Positions 24,480-34,243 of a stretch of DNA of 52,415 nt are shown here, one piece after another. Numbering within the stretch: position 1 is the first letter of the stretch; each line of letters starts with the position of its first letter. The translations under genes were made by a program, and so were the position numbers. Source of the stretch: an uncultured Candidatus Poseidoniales archaeon (GTDB taxonomy: Archaea; Thermoplasmatota; Poseidoniia; Poseidoniales; Poseidoniaceae); contig CAJJCQ010000010.1 in NCBI GenBank assembly GCA_905182725.1, positions 1 to 52,415 on the forward strand, read 5' to 3'. The notes below the pieces were generated by a model. It saw only the letters and a program-made list of their open reading frames with translations, was not told the DNA's origin and did no database searches.

Positions 24480-25883
24480 TCACAATTGATGCAAGGGACA
24501 TCGCATGAATTCCCTCAACAATGTTGTTGCATAACTTCCTGAAGAAAGGGTGAATCTGAATCGTATGCAGGCTCCATCGGGATGCCAGCGGCTGTTGTTG
24601 ACAGGTCCTGCCTTCCATCGCTCTCCCATTGATTCATCGTTGGCAATCGGTACACTGTCAACACTCATTTCCTTGAAACTCGTTACCAAGGATCGTCGAG
24701 TGCCACGTGTCGAGAGTCGAGGAATAGCCTCAACTTCCCAACTGACATCTGTTAAGCCCATTTGTTCAATGATTTCTTTTTCGATATCGCCGGTTAAACC
24801 GTCGCAGGTTTTGATTTCACTTCCAGGTAGCGGACCAGTTGGAGCAAGACGGCCAAGTTGGCAGTTTCGAATGATACGAGGGAGAGTCCGTTCTTCAACC
24901 AATACACAGCTTGGGGCATCCAGTTGACCTTTTTCGTCAATCCGTCCGACAAAATCCCCCGCGGCTGGAGAACTGATTGGATGATTGGCTGCGAGTCGTG
25001 CATGCAGAGATTTGTTGAACACGACCGACTGCAATGCATGGACAGTCATCAATTGCAAATTACCTGGTAGTTTGCGAAACGCTCCGATATAATCCTCGGG
25101 GCGGTGAAGTAGATGTTCAACCATTTTCCGTTCAAAACCGAGCCATTTCGGTGCTAACTCAAGCCCTTCTTCCGATGGTCCATTATCACGGACATGCTTT
25201 CGGAAGGCAGCAACATCTGCGTTCTCTGATTCTCCTGCCATCGCGATATAGGTGAGTGCTGCTTGTTTCCAATCTCCAGCAATAACATGCTTTCCAACTT
25301 CGGCGGTCACAGGCCTTCCTGCGCCAAACCGCTGAGGTCCGATCCAATTTGGAAACGTATCTTCGCCTAATTTCGAAGCCATTTCTTTTTGAATGGCTTC
25401 AACTTCTTTCAATGCATCTTCAACAGCCATTGGCGTGCCGTCTTCGTTAGCACAGCCTCGAATAACAATGGTAAACCGGTTGCCACGGTGGTTGCCGAAT
25501 CCTATTTTTTGATGTGTTCGACCGAGTACTTCGATGTTTACATCTGGAATTTCAACAGCGGCAACCTTACCCTGGGGGGCATCGATGACAAACAATTGTT
25601 GGGTCACAGCTCGCTTGTCCTTTGTTCCAGCAAAAAAGATACGATTGCGAGGAATTGAGAGGCTTTTTGCCAACGTGTTGCAGAATCTATTGGTTTCCCA
25701 GTTGGTAAGCATGATCCGAGCAACGGTAAACCGTCCACGACTTTCGAGATGAACAGGAGTCGAAATCTCTTCGACACGGAAATCAGCAACACGTGCTTTC
25801 AAAACGCCTCCTATGCCAAGAGTATTCGTGGCATAGCCGTCAAGTCCGATGGATTCTGCGAGAGAATCCGTCCATGTGGTCAT
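24480..25883 (-). CDS. truD: tRNA pseudouridine synthase D
   Basis: 467 residues, a TruD/Pus7 enzyme that makes pseudouridine at position 13 in tRNA. The catalytic Asp lies in FAGTKDKRAVTQQ. Family stretches HQKIGFGNHRGNRFTI and FPNWIGPQRFG follow. The C-terminal region carries SGSYATTLLREFM. The frame extends to 25940, but that would overlap rpoL by 44 bases. ATG 25883 (MTTWTDSLAES) lies 13 bases after the rpoL stop and is preferred. It forms a two-gene unit with rpoL. Confidence 0.93.
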   Translation of the reverse strand: MTTWTDSLAESIGLDGYATNTLGIGGVLKARVADFRVEEISTPVHLESRGRFTVARIMLTNWETNRFCNTLAKSLSIPRNRIFFAGTKDKRAVTQQLFVIDAPQGKVAAVEIPDVNIEVLGRTHQKIGFGNHRGNRFTIVIRGCANEDGTPMAVEDALKEVEAIQKEMASKLGEDTFPNWIGPQRFGAGRPVTAEVGKHVIAGDWKQAALTYIAMAGESENADVAAFRKHVRDNGPSEEGLELAPKWLGFERKMVEHLLHRPEDYIGAFRKLPGNLQLMTVHALQSVVFNKSLHARLAANHPISSPAAGDFVGRIDEKGQLDAPSCVLVEERTLPRIIRNCQLGRLAPTGPLPGSEIKTCDGLTGDIEKEIIEQMGLTDVSWEVEAIPRLSTRGTRRSLVTSFKEMSVDSVPIANDESMGERWKAGPVNNSRWHPDGACIRFRFTLSSGSYATTLLREFMRCPLHQL

Positions 25884-25896
25884 CGGAATACCCCAT

Positions 25897-26154
25897 TCAG
25901 AGGCTGATGCTAGCGAATTCACTTGCAAGTCCAGAAACAATTTCTTTCAAGACCTTGTCAGAGGTGTTTTTTCCACTGATGCGGATATAGAATTCAGGGT
26001 CGTCCAATTCAGGATGTCCTGGGAAATAGTTTGCATATTCGACCTTGCTGCTAACGTTTAGGCGTTCTCGGAGCATTTGCAAAGCGGTATGACTTTCGCC
26101 AATGACGCGCAGGCGAAGTTCTTTCTTTTCATTTAGGAGGACTTTAACTGGCAT
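25897..26154 (-). CDS. rpoL: DNA-directed RNA polymerase subunit L (Rpb11)
   Basis: 85 residues. Archaeal RpoL/Rpb11 dimerises with RpoD/Rpb3 to form the polymerase assembly platform. Recognised by the LNEKKELRLRVIGESHTALQMLRERLN strand-helix and the VEYANYFPGHPELDDPEFYIRI stretch with the conserved H-P-x-L. The C-terminal helix contains a VLKEIVSGL-type sequence. It precedes truD, with a 13-base gap. Upstream is a 166-base region before the divergent RND gene. I see only weak TATA-like sequence there (TTCAAAAC on the minus strand). Confidence 0.93.
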   Translation of the reverse strand: MPVKVLLNEKKELRLRVIGESHTALQMLRERLNVSSKVEYANYFPGHPELDDPEFYIRISGKNTSDKVLKEIVSGLASEFASISL

Positions 26155-26320
26155 TGCAATCGTTCTTGCGACCTGCCACTTTGTTTTGAACCTTCTCCCT
26201 CTCTTCTCCTTGAATATGGACGGAATACCCTCATGGATGAATCTTAATGTTCTCAGAAAACCACATCTTCGAGGGATTCCACCCCTCTCTCTTTTCTAGT
26301 GCCTTTACTTCGCAACAGTA

Positions 26321-28912
26321 ATGGATACCGAGTCATTGGAAGAACGGATGGCCGGTTGGGCTCCATCGTTCAAACGTCTGGCACCCGTTATCCTTGTCGT
26401 TGTGTTTCTGTTTACTGTGGCACTGAGCGCACATCTAGTCGTCTCACCACCGACGTTTAATACCGACCTCGCTGATTTTGCACCCGACTCAGAATCGAGT
26501 GATGCACATGAACGAATCCATGAACACTTTCCGAATGAAGCAAGGCCACTCTTTGTTCATGTTACTGCGGATAACGGTTCAAACATACTTTCTATAGAAT
26601 CTCTTCAGACGATGAATAACCATCTTGCACACATGCAGAATGAATCTTCTAAGCGTCAAGATGCTGTTGCCGTTTGGACCACAACTCCTGGAATCGTACA
26701 ATTGGCTCTTGATGAAGAGGCAAATGGTACTTCGTTGAACTCCATACATTCATGGGGCGAAATTCTCGACCTTCTGTTTGAAGAGGACACCGTGTGTTCA
26801 CTCTCAGCCGATGACCAACTTCTTTCCGCAGCTCGTTACGCTTCTTCCGCTCTCCTCCACAGTGATTTGAATGTTGATTCAAGTTGTGAATATCTTAAGA
26901 ACGGAACTGGTGATGCAGCTCCTACAGCATCTTCCACTCTCTGGGTGCTTGAAATTGACCCGGATCTTGATGTCGAAAAGCGAAAAGTGATCCAAGACCA
27001 ATTCCGAATGGAATTTGCCAAACTTTCAGAATCTTCTGATTTGAATTACGGTGTGGCATCTCTTGACCTTATCTCCTATGATATTGACCAAGGTACTTTT
27101 GATAACCTGGCCTTGTTAGTTATCCTCGCTTTATTGGTCGTCATCATACTTCTGGCCATTGCCTTCCGGTCGATTAACGATGTCGCCTTCCCGCTGATTG
27201 GACTCTCTTTTGCTTTGATTTGGACGTACGGTGTTTTAAATTTACTTGGCATCCAATTTACAGCTCTCGAAGTTGCAGTTGCACCATTGGTACTTGGACT
27301 TGGTATTGATTATGCAATCCATTTGCAACGTGCCTTCTCGGCGATTCGTAAAGAACAAGAAGACCCCGCTGAAGCGTGGTTGCGTGCTTGTGCTCGACTT
27401 TCGATCCCACTCTCTTTAGCAGTTGTAACAACCGTAGCAGCCTTTTTGGCGAACGTCATCTCACCCTTGCCACCGTTAGCAACATTTGGGTATGCTCTTG
27501 CATTTGGTGTTCTCTGCGCATTTGTTTCTTCGACTGTTGTTGTCGGCGCCTTGCATGTCGTCCGCAAAAAGGCCTTGAATGTGCAACAGAGTCAAGCCAT
27601 CACCATGCCTCGTCTTGTTGGAAGTATAGTTGCCGTTCAACAAAAGCAGCAAGTTACAGTCATTCTGGTGACCATTCTGATTTCAGGTATCTCCATTTTT
27701 GGTGCAGCGTCGCTTGAAACAGATTTTGACCTCGCAGACTTTGTCGACCCAGATATGGAGATTATGCAAGTCCGAGAGGATATCGCAACAAGTTACGATA
27801 GCGCAGGTTGGAAATTGATTTACATTCTGTTTGAACCACTTGAGCCATCTTCAAGCATACCTGGTGACGGATTAATGCTCGATGAACTCAGAGGTCTACA
27901 CAAGGACTTCGAAGCGAACCATGACGTTGTAGGGACTGACAATTCACCACCTTCGCCATCATACGAAGGACCATATGTTGTTTTACGAGATGCAATTCTA
28001 AGAGACGTTTCTTTTGGCGACGCGAATAATCTTGAAGTCTATGCAGGTGATGTTTATGTCAAGAATACCTCTCTCGAACTGAATCTAGCTTCAGCTTTTG
28101 ATGAACTTTCTACGAACCAAACTGTTGCGGATGCATTGACGGGTGAAACTTGGGCGCAACGTATTGAACAAACGGTGCACTTAACCGATGGTGAAATCAC
28201 CTATTTCCGAACAGAAGTCCGTGTTGAAGCATCGACTTCAGCAGAGTCTCAACTTGTCATCAGCAAAATTGAAGAACAACTCGGCAGCACTTCTGAACAA
28301 GGTACGCTCCGGTACAATCTCGAGAATCATGCAAACTTGTATGTGACCGGCGATCTTGTCATTTTGCAAACCGTACTCGATGGTTTGAATACTTCTCAAA
28401 TCAAATCAACGGTCATCTCACTCTTCGTCTCAATGGTTGTCCTGTTGGTTTTGACACGGCGTGTTGTTCCAGCCATAGCTGTTCTCTTACCAGTCGCATT
28501 GGCTTCACTTTGGGTCGCTGGTTCAATGTTCATACTCGGTTTGAAGTGGAATGTTTTGACCGTGATGGTGACTGCGCTAACCATTGGTATCGGTATCGAT
28601 TACTCGATTCACATGTGGCGTCGAATTGAAGTTGAACTGGCTCGAAGAGATTCGCATTGGGAGGCTTTGCGTGCAGCACTTTCAACCACAGGTGTGGCTT
28701 TGATTATGAGCGCACTCACCACTGCTTTCGGTTTCCTTGTTCTGATGTTCTCACCTATGCCGGTTATCCAAGACTTCGGATTAATTACTGCCGTCACCGT
28801 CTTCTTTTCGTTATTGCTCGCTTTACTTCTCTTGCCGGTTTTGATCGAACTTTCTGCACGTAATAAGGAAGAAGTTCTTGAGAAAGACGATGGAACAGTT
28901 ATCGAGGGATAA
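26321..28912 (+). CDS. RND-superfamily exporter (MMPL/SSD type), second copy
   Basis: An 863-residue relative of the exporter at 13963-16827, with the same duplicated layout: helix 1 near residues 20-43, a large loop with Cys pairs (TVCSLSADD and SSCEYLK), a five-helix bundle with GLGIDYAIHLQRA, a second loop, and a second bundle with IGIGIDYSIHMWRRI. Both repeats keep the Asp of helices 4 and 10. The N-terminal TFNTDLADFAPDSES matches the start of the first loop in such exporters. The cargo is unknown. It starts at ATG 26321 without a clear ribosome-binding site. The stop codon directly abuts the stop of the convergent DUF2240 gene. Confidence 0.88.
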   Translation: MDTESLEERMAGWAPSFKRLAPVILVVVFLFTVALSAHLVVSPPTFNTDLADFAPDSESSDAHERIHEHFPNEARPLFVHVTADNGSNILSIESLQTMNNHLAHMQNESSKRQDAVAVWTTTPGIVQLALDEEANGTSLNSIHSWGEILDLLFEEDTVCSLSADDQLLSAARYASSALLHSDLNVDSSCEYLKNGTGDAAPTASSTLWVLEIDPDLDVEKRKVIQDQFRMEFAKLSESSDLNYGVASLDLISYDIDQGTFDNLALLVILALLVVIILLAIAFRSINDVAFPLIGLSFALIWTYGVLNLLGIQFTALEVAVAPLVLGLGIDYAIHLQRAFSAIRKEQEDPAEAWLRACARLSIPLSLAVVTTVAAFLANVISPLPPLATFGYALAFGVLCAFVSSTVVVGALHVVRKKALNVQQSQAITMPRLVGSIVAVQQKQQVTVILVTILISGISIFGAASLETDFDLADFVDPDMEIMQVREDIATSYDSAGWKLIYILFEPLEPSSSIPGDGLMLDELRGLHKDFEANHDVVGTDNSPPSPSYEGPYVVLRDAILRDVSFGDANNLEVYAGDVYVKNTSLELNLASAFDELSTNQTVADALTGETWAQRIEQTVHLTDGEITYFRTEVRVEASTSAESQLVISKIEEQLGSTSEQGTLRYNLENHANLYVTGDLVILQTVLDGLNTSQIKSTVISLFVSMVVLLVLTRRVVPAIAVLLPVALASLWVAGSMFILGLKWNVLTVMVTALTIGIGIDYSIHMWRRIEVELARRDSHWEALRAALSTTGVALIMSALTTAFGFLVLMFSPMPVIQDFGLITAVTVFFSLLLALLLLPVLIELSARNKEEVLEKDDGTVIEG

Positions 28913-29494
28913 TCACCGAGTTGCTAATGCGTCAGTGATCTCCTTCATTGAAAGGTTCTGTTCCCGGGCCACGAGTGCAAGGCACATCCACGTACTGACG
29001 TATCCTAATGCTTGTTGTTTACGTTTTGCTCTCCGTTCGACTTCATCGAGTGATATTTCAGATGACTTCGAAATAAACTTGGCCAACCTCTGGGTGAGTT
29101 TTGCTCGAGGGTCTTTGGAATCTGAAGTATGGAGTGATGTATGATTCGAGACTGGTACGGATGCTTTTGGCAGAGGTTTGGAGTCATCTCTTGTGTTCGA
29201 AAGAGGTTGTTGCTGTTCGGGGTGAACGGGGTGAAGTAATCGAGATGGCCGAGGGAACCAACCGAGGGGTGATTGAACCCCGGTGAGTGAGACGGTTGGT
29301 GTGAGTGCATCTTCCTCACCCGTAAGCCAACCTTTGCCAATTAAGGCTTGAACCACTTTCTCAGCTTCATCTGGTCCAACCCACTCCATGTCAAATGAAA
29401 TGATTCGCTCAATATCTAACGCTCCAAGCGTTTCACCGTCTCGGAAGCAAATGGCAAGAACGCGCCGAATATCTTCGATATCCTCACTCGCCAT
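28913..29494 (-). CDS. DUF2240 family archaeal protein
   Basis: 193 residues. The N-terminal winged-helix-like segment (DIRRVLAICFRDGETLGALDIERIISFDMEWVGPDEAEKVV) is followed by LIGKGWLTG and LTPTVSLTGVQSPLGW, which match DUF2240 (COG3612), an archaeal family of unknown function. A Pro/Ser-rich linker leads to a C-terminal helical domain (KLTQRLAKFISKSSE to YVSTWMCLALV). It may bind nucleic acid, but the function is unknown. The start at ATG 29494 has no ribosome-binding site. It lies head to tail after the Kelch surface protein gene on the same strand, with its start 44 bases below that gene's stop codon. Confidence 0.75.
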   Translation of the reverse strand: MASEDIEDIRRVLAICFRDGETLGALDIERIISFDMEWVGPDEAEKVVQALIGKGWLTGEEDALTPTVSLTGVQSPLGWFPRPSRLLHPVHPEQQQPLSNTRDDSKPLPKASVPVSNHTSLHTSDSKDPRAKLTQRLAKFISKSSEISLDEVERRAKRKQQALGYVSTWMCLALVAREQNLSMKEITDALATR

Positions 29495-29537
29495 AGGATA
29501 AACAATCAGTCCTTCTTGAAGAAGTTAGGCATTGGCC

Positions 29538-32500
29538 TTATTCCATCCGAGTGAAGGATTGGTCTGGGTTTTGTTTCCATTCGCCACAGGGTGTTCCTGA
29601 GTAGAAGGTTTGACTTCCCTCATATCGGTAGTCGCCGCCTCCAGGAAGTTGGGTGTAGTCGGAAACCGAACGACCAACTTCTAGCATCGATGGAGCAGCT
29701 TTCACTTCAGATGGTAACACATCCACGCGTGCTTTCGGAGGTGGACCTTTGAGATTCGAAGGGACCTTCTTTGTTCCATCTGCTCGTGAAGGAGGGCCTG
29801 TGAGTGGCTTTGCAGGTAACGGTTCTGTAGAGATGGTTTCATCCTGAGTTCTCTTCCGCAGTAAGGTCATAACGAGTCCAATCAAGACCAACACTCCTCC
29901 GCCTGCAGAAATCGCGACAAGAGTTCCTGACATTGCATCATTTTCTTGGGAATAATTTTGTGACCATTTATTGTTCATTTCATCTAATTCCCAAATGCCT
30001 TGTTCAGCATCGACTTCAATGACAAGTGTCCAGTCGCCCTTTGGTACGGTGACAGCAGCACGAATATTGACTGCAGTATTCCCTCCAATCAACGGTATTA
30101 ATTCACGGCCTACAATGGTTGAAACTTCATTTTGTACGATACTGATTGTAATATTGAATGGCACATCAATTTTTTCTCCTGAACTTACAATCTGCATTTC
30201 CATTCGTAATTTTGAACCTTGGCTCGTGTCGCCTTCAAAATCTACTGAACGAATCTCTAAATCAGGGCCAATGTCACTGAGTGAGGATATAAGCCAAGGG
30301 TTGTTGGCAGAATTACCATTCGATGCAGTAAGTTCCCAGCCCGCATCATCCCTTCCGCTTGCCCAGCAAGCGATGTTCGATTGAGTCGAGAGGGTCGAAG
30401 GGTTTCCTTGCTCTGTGAAATTATAGATGAAACTGAACATCGTTTTTCCATCAAACACAGTCGATGACTCGCGGCTAAGCGTAAGAATCGGCCATTCAAA
30501 GTTTAACGATTGAATTTGACAATTCAGAGTAAGGTTCTGCGTCCATGAATTCGCCTCAGCAATATTGACACCAATTTCGACGTTATCTAAATGGTATCGG
30601 GAAATTCCGCTTGTCAATGTTGAAGGAAGCAGAACAGGAGCATTCCCATCTAATTTCATGTTCGGTAATTCAGTCGAATACAAATTTTCAGAATCATAAG
30701 GGTCCCATATTTCCAACACGGTTTGGTGCCAGAGCCCAGATCCCGCTGGAGTTTGAATTTGGGCAGACAATTGACCATTAACTACTTCTGCAGAAAAACT
30801 ATTGGAAAAGAAATCATTCTGAATTTTCCCTCTCCAAAACACGGAGACATATCCGTTGTACGATGTGTTACTGACCAGATGATTAATCGTGGCATTCAAC
30901 TGTACATATTCTCCAGAGATCATATTCCAACCCGTTGTAAGTTCACCTTTGACTGCCCCATCAATGTCTTGAAGTGGTTCGACGAGTATGGACATTTGCC
31001 GTTCTAAGACCCATTGCCCTTCTAAAGCGTGTACACTGGTGCCATCATAATCATCAACCTGCACTTCAAGGTGGCCGATATCAATGTTTGAATTGACAAA
31101 AGTCCAATCAACCCTACCAATGAAACGGATCACTAAACTTTCATTTTCTATTGTCGCAAAGCATGAATTCTCAACTTGAATACGACCATCCATCTCTTCA
31201 CAGGTATCCAAGTTGGTATTGTATCGCATCCCAAGAGTTTCATCATTACCAAGTTCAATTCGAACGTGGGCGATGTCGGAGAGGGTATTGCTGTCACTTA
31301 CAACCACCTTCCATCCGACCTGGATGGTTGGTTCAAGGCGTTGAGCACCATTTGCAGATGTTTCAAACAAAGGTTCGATCAAAGTGACATTGGCCTTTTC
31401 GGGTGTTCGGCTCATCCAAGAGAGTAAACCATTGGTAGGGTAAAGTTCTGCATTTCGAATGTATTTACCGGCTAAGTTGGTCCCTTCGAGTGTGACATGG
31501 ACCATTTGGTGGTCTGTGTTCGCTGTGTCATTGACCGTCAAATTGAGCAGCCACAAATCGCCTGTATGCGTAAATGTGAGTGGTGATGGAACAGATTCAT
31601 CAGCTGAATATTGTCCGTTTGCATCGCTATCGTGGAGCGCTTCAATCCAGACAAAGGCTTGCACTGTCGCATCGTTGAATCCTCCAACATCATAGAATTC
31701 AAATTCAACATTTCGCTCGGCGATTTCATTGAGGTAAGTACCACTGCTTGGCGATGTGGAAGTTTGAAGTGGAGCATCAACATTCAGTATGAATTGCTTC
31801 GATGAGGGATTCACATTGAGAATGAAGTCGTCTTGGGTGCGTGCCTCAAGCCATATTCGAGCATCACCAGAACTGGAGTTTGGAAGGGTATGTGTCGTTA
31901 CTGTTTCTTGGCCGGTTTGTAGTGTAAACCATTCACTTGTTGAATTGAACCATCCAAAGTTTGAGTTCTCGACATCGACATGTAACCGTCCTTCGATCAC
32001 ACCATAGAGCAGTCGGGTCGCTGTTGAATTGAAACTATGGTCGATCGTCACATCGAATTGAGCTCCATTGGGGAAGACTTCGCCAGTCGATACTTCGGGT
32101 CCTCCTTGACTCGAAAAAGAGGATGAATAGCCGATGACATGTACGTCGAGTATATTCTCAATATTGATGGTGTCAGGGCTTCTATATCTGGTTTCATGAA
32201 GGCCATGAGTTTGAATCTCAAGCGCAAGGTAATCACTTGGCAGTCCTTCTTCGATGGCAATACTCCATTTCATTTCATCACCTTCTGATGATGTTGAAAG
32301 TTCGACAACATTGATGTCACTCTGTTTCAAGAGGCCATCAGGATCGTCGATTACAAATGTTTCACTCACAGTATCCCATGTGATTTCTGCGGGATTGCTG
32401 TTGGGTAGAGTAAATCCATCACTGTTGGTTGAATGTAAAAGGAGAGAATACGTTGAATTCGCAGCATAGGAGGAATGAAACGTCGTCAAATCGATTGGCG

Positions 32501-34094
32501 CTGCATTTGGATGCAGAGAGACGGGGTGTTGTCCAAGAAGCGTTGATTCTTCGGAATATATTTTGACATTGTCCAAGTTTGGTATTTTCCAATTATTGAG
32601 TTCATCTGTGCTGAACTTGACTCGATATTGGAAGAAGGACTTTTCTTGACCGACGAGCATCAATGAATGGTTTCCAACTTGGAAGTATTCTGAAATATTT
32701 CCTGGTCCCATTGGGAGCCAATTGGAAGTTCCGAGTAAGTTCGAATCTTCGCCGCTCTTGTATTGTAATTCAAGTGAAGTATCGCTCGGTGCCATCCCGG
32801 ATAATTGCAGCCATACAGGAGATGATGTTCCCATTACCGTTTTTCGAAGGTCTAAGATATCTGAAGTAACCCATCCATCATAGAAAGAAGGATTCGTGAA
32901 ATATTCGGAAAGACTGTGGAAGTTGGTGCTCCATGACGAGAAACGGTAAATCGATAAATCTCCAGTTGCATATACAATTGTACCATTCGTACCTGTGATT
33001 GTATGGTCGAACATGTCCACCGGTAGTTGTGAATGGACGCTCATGGCTCCAGTGAGTGGATTGTAGCCATGCACATCTTTTGACAGAGAATTGAATCCAG
33101 TGCCGGTGATTCCTCCAGAAATAATAATTTCATCGTTGTGAATTGTAGATCCATAGGCTGCAATTTCAAACGGTAATACGGAATGGTTCATCCAAGTATC
33201 AGTCAAAACGTCGTACACTTCGGTATGGTTGGTTGGGGCGGTAACGGTTTGATTGAGTGACGGCTTGAAATACGTCGCAATTCCACCCATTGCATACAAT
33301 TTCCCATGATATTCAACAAGCGAAAAAGAATGCCGAGCAAGACTCATATTCGCCATCTGGTCCCAAGTATCGGTATTGGTATTGTAGCGCATGAGTTGAT
33401 TGGATGTATCTGACCGGTCTTTACGGCTCACACCTCCAGCAGCATATATGAAATCTCCAACATTATCAACTCCAGCCAGACCAACAGCATTCCCACTGGA
33501 CATTGATGTGCCTTCACTCCAAGTGTTATTGGCGGTGTTGAATATTTGTACAATTCCTTCAGAACGAATTTCGGGTGTGTCGAATGGATGATAATCACCA
33601 ATTGTGTAGACCTTGTCACCGACCGTCGTGCATCCAAAATACATTTGAGTCAAGCTCATGCTTGCTTCACCCTCGTCCCAACTCGAGTTAGTGATGTCAT
33701 AGATTTCGACGCCATCTGTTGCGGTTTCATCACCACTTTGGGATGGGTTAAGGTCAATGATGCCTCCCATCATTAAGATTTCATTTGAAGATTGGAGATG
33801 GACAGCACATGCACCAGTTCTGTCATACATTGGTCCAGAATTTGTAGCCTGCCAAGTAATCAATGGTCGGTCTAACAGTACTTCTCCTGTTGCCTGTTCA
33901 ACAGAAATATTGCTCTGAGTGAATCCGTCTGATTCATTGAAATCAACATCCATATGGATGCTTGGAGATGCCTCAAGTTCATCAAGTGTGGAATGAACGA
34001 CTTGGGGCGGGAATACAGTTTGCAAGGGAGTGAATAGCATGATGGCCATCATCATAATCGCAGTAAACCTTCCGCGAAACCCACTGCTGTCCAT
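29538..34094 (-). CDS. Giant Kelch-repeat surface protein with C-terminal membrane anchor
   Basis: About 1518 residues. A signal peptide (FTAIMMMAIMLFTPLQTVF) is followed by at least five Kelch-type repeats in roughly the first 350 residues: repeated GG pairs and the Tyr-x6-Trp spacing in IYDITNSSW, IFNTANNTW, RYNTNTDTW, VYDVLTDTW and HGYNPLTG. Then come long beta-rich Ser/Thr segments and a CARDB-like domain (VTVPKGDWTLVIEVDAEQGIWELDEMNN). One membrane helix (GTLVAISAGGGVLVLIGLVMTLL) precedes a Pro-rich tail of about 100 residues. The tail ends in a Gly/aromatic motif (LPGGGDYRYEGSQTFYSG). The frame extends to 34184, but M at 34094 best precedes the signal peptide. Probably binds glycans or cell-surface partners. 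Confidence 0.82.
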   Translation of the reverse strand: MDSSGFRGRFTAIMMMAIMLFTPLQTVFPPQVVHSTLDELEASPSIHMDVDFNESDGFTQSNISVEQATGEVLLDRPLITWQATNSGPMYDRTGACAVHLQSSNEILMMGGIIDLNPSQSGDETATDGVEIYDITNSSWDEGEASMSLTQMYFGCTTVGDKVYTIGDYHPFDTPEIRSEGIVQIFNTANNTWSEGTSMSSGNAVGLAGVDNVGDFIYAAGGVSRKDRSDTSNQLMRYNTNTDTWDQMANMSLARHSFSLVEYHGKLYAMGGIATYFKPSLNQTVTAPTNHTEVYDVLTDTWMNHSVLPFEIAAYGSTIHNDEIIISGGITGTGFNSLSKDVHGYNPLTGAMSVHSQLPVDMFDHTITGTNGTIVYATGDLSIYRFSSWSTNFHSLSEYFTNPSFYDGWVTSDILDLRKTVMGTSSPVWLQLSGMAPSDTSLELQYKSGEDSNLLGTSNWLPMGPGNISEYFQVGNHSLMLVGQEKSFFQYRVKFSTDELNNWKIPNLDNVKIYSEESTLLGQHPVSLHPNAAPIDLTTFHSSYAANSTYSLLLHSTNSDGFTLPNSNPAEITWDTVSETFVIDDPDGLLKQSDINVVELSTSSEGDEMKWSIAIEEGLPSDYLALEIQTHGLHETRYRSPDTINIENILDVHVIGYSSSFSSQGGPEVSTGEVFPNGAQFDVTIDHSFNSTATRLLYGVIEGRLHVDVENSNFGWFNSTSEWFTLQTGQETVTTHTLPNSSSGDARIWLEARTQDDFILNVNPSSKQFILNVDAPLQTSTSPSSGTYLNEIAERNVEFEFYDVGGFNDATVQAFVWIEALHDSDANGQYSADESVPSPLTFTHTGDLWLLNLTVNDTANTDHQMVHVTLEGTNLAGKYIRNAELYPTNGLLSWMSRTPEKANVTLIEPLFETSANGAQRLEPTIQVGWKVVVSDSNTLSDIAHVRIELGNDETLGMRYNTNLDTCEEMDGRIQVENSCFATIENESLVIRFIGRVDWTFVNSNIDIGHLEVQVDDYDGTSVHALEGQWVLERQMSILVEPLQDIDGAVKGELTTGWNMISGEYVQLNATINHLVSNTSYNGYVSVFWRGKIQNDFFSNSFSAEVVNGQLSAQIQTPAGSGLWHQTVLEIWDPYDSENLYSTELPNMKLDGNAPVLLPSTLTSGISRYHLDNVEIGVNIAEANSWTQNLTLNCQIQSLNFEWPILTLSRESSTVFDGKTMFSFIYNFTEQGNPSTLSTQSNIACWASGRDDAGWELTASNGNSANNPWLISSLSDIGPDLEIRSVDFEGDTSQGSKLRMEMQIVSSGEKIDVPFNITISIVQNEVSTIVGRELIPLIGGNTAVNIRAAVTVPKGDWTLVIEVDAEQGIWELDEMNNKWSQNYSQENDAMSGTLVAISAGGGVLVLIGLVMTLLRKRTQDETISTEPLPAKPLTGPPSRADGTKKVPSNLKGPPPKARVDVLPSEVKAAPSMLEVGRSVSDYTQLPGGGDYRYEGSQTFYSGTPCGEWKQNPDQSFTRME

Positions 34095-34243
34095 AGGTGT
34101 TGCTGATGCTGTCGCTTCAATACATTTACCCTTTGACGATTGATTCTTGTTACAAGAGTTCAATAATGGTGGGAAAGAGTTCAAGATGAATCAAGCATAG
34201 ATTCATTCGCTTTGGCGGTATGCGCCCTACGGAGGAGATTACT

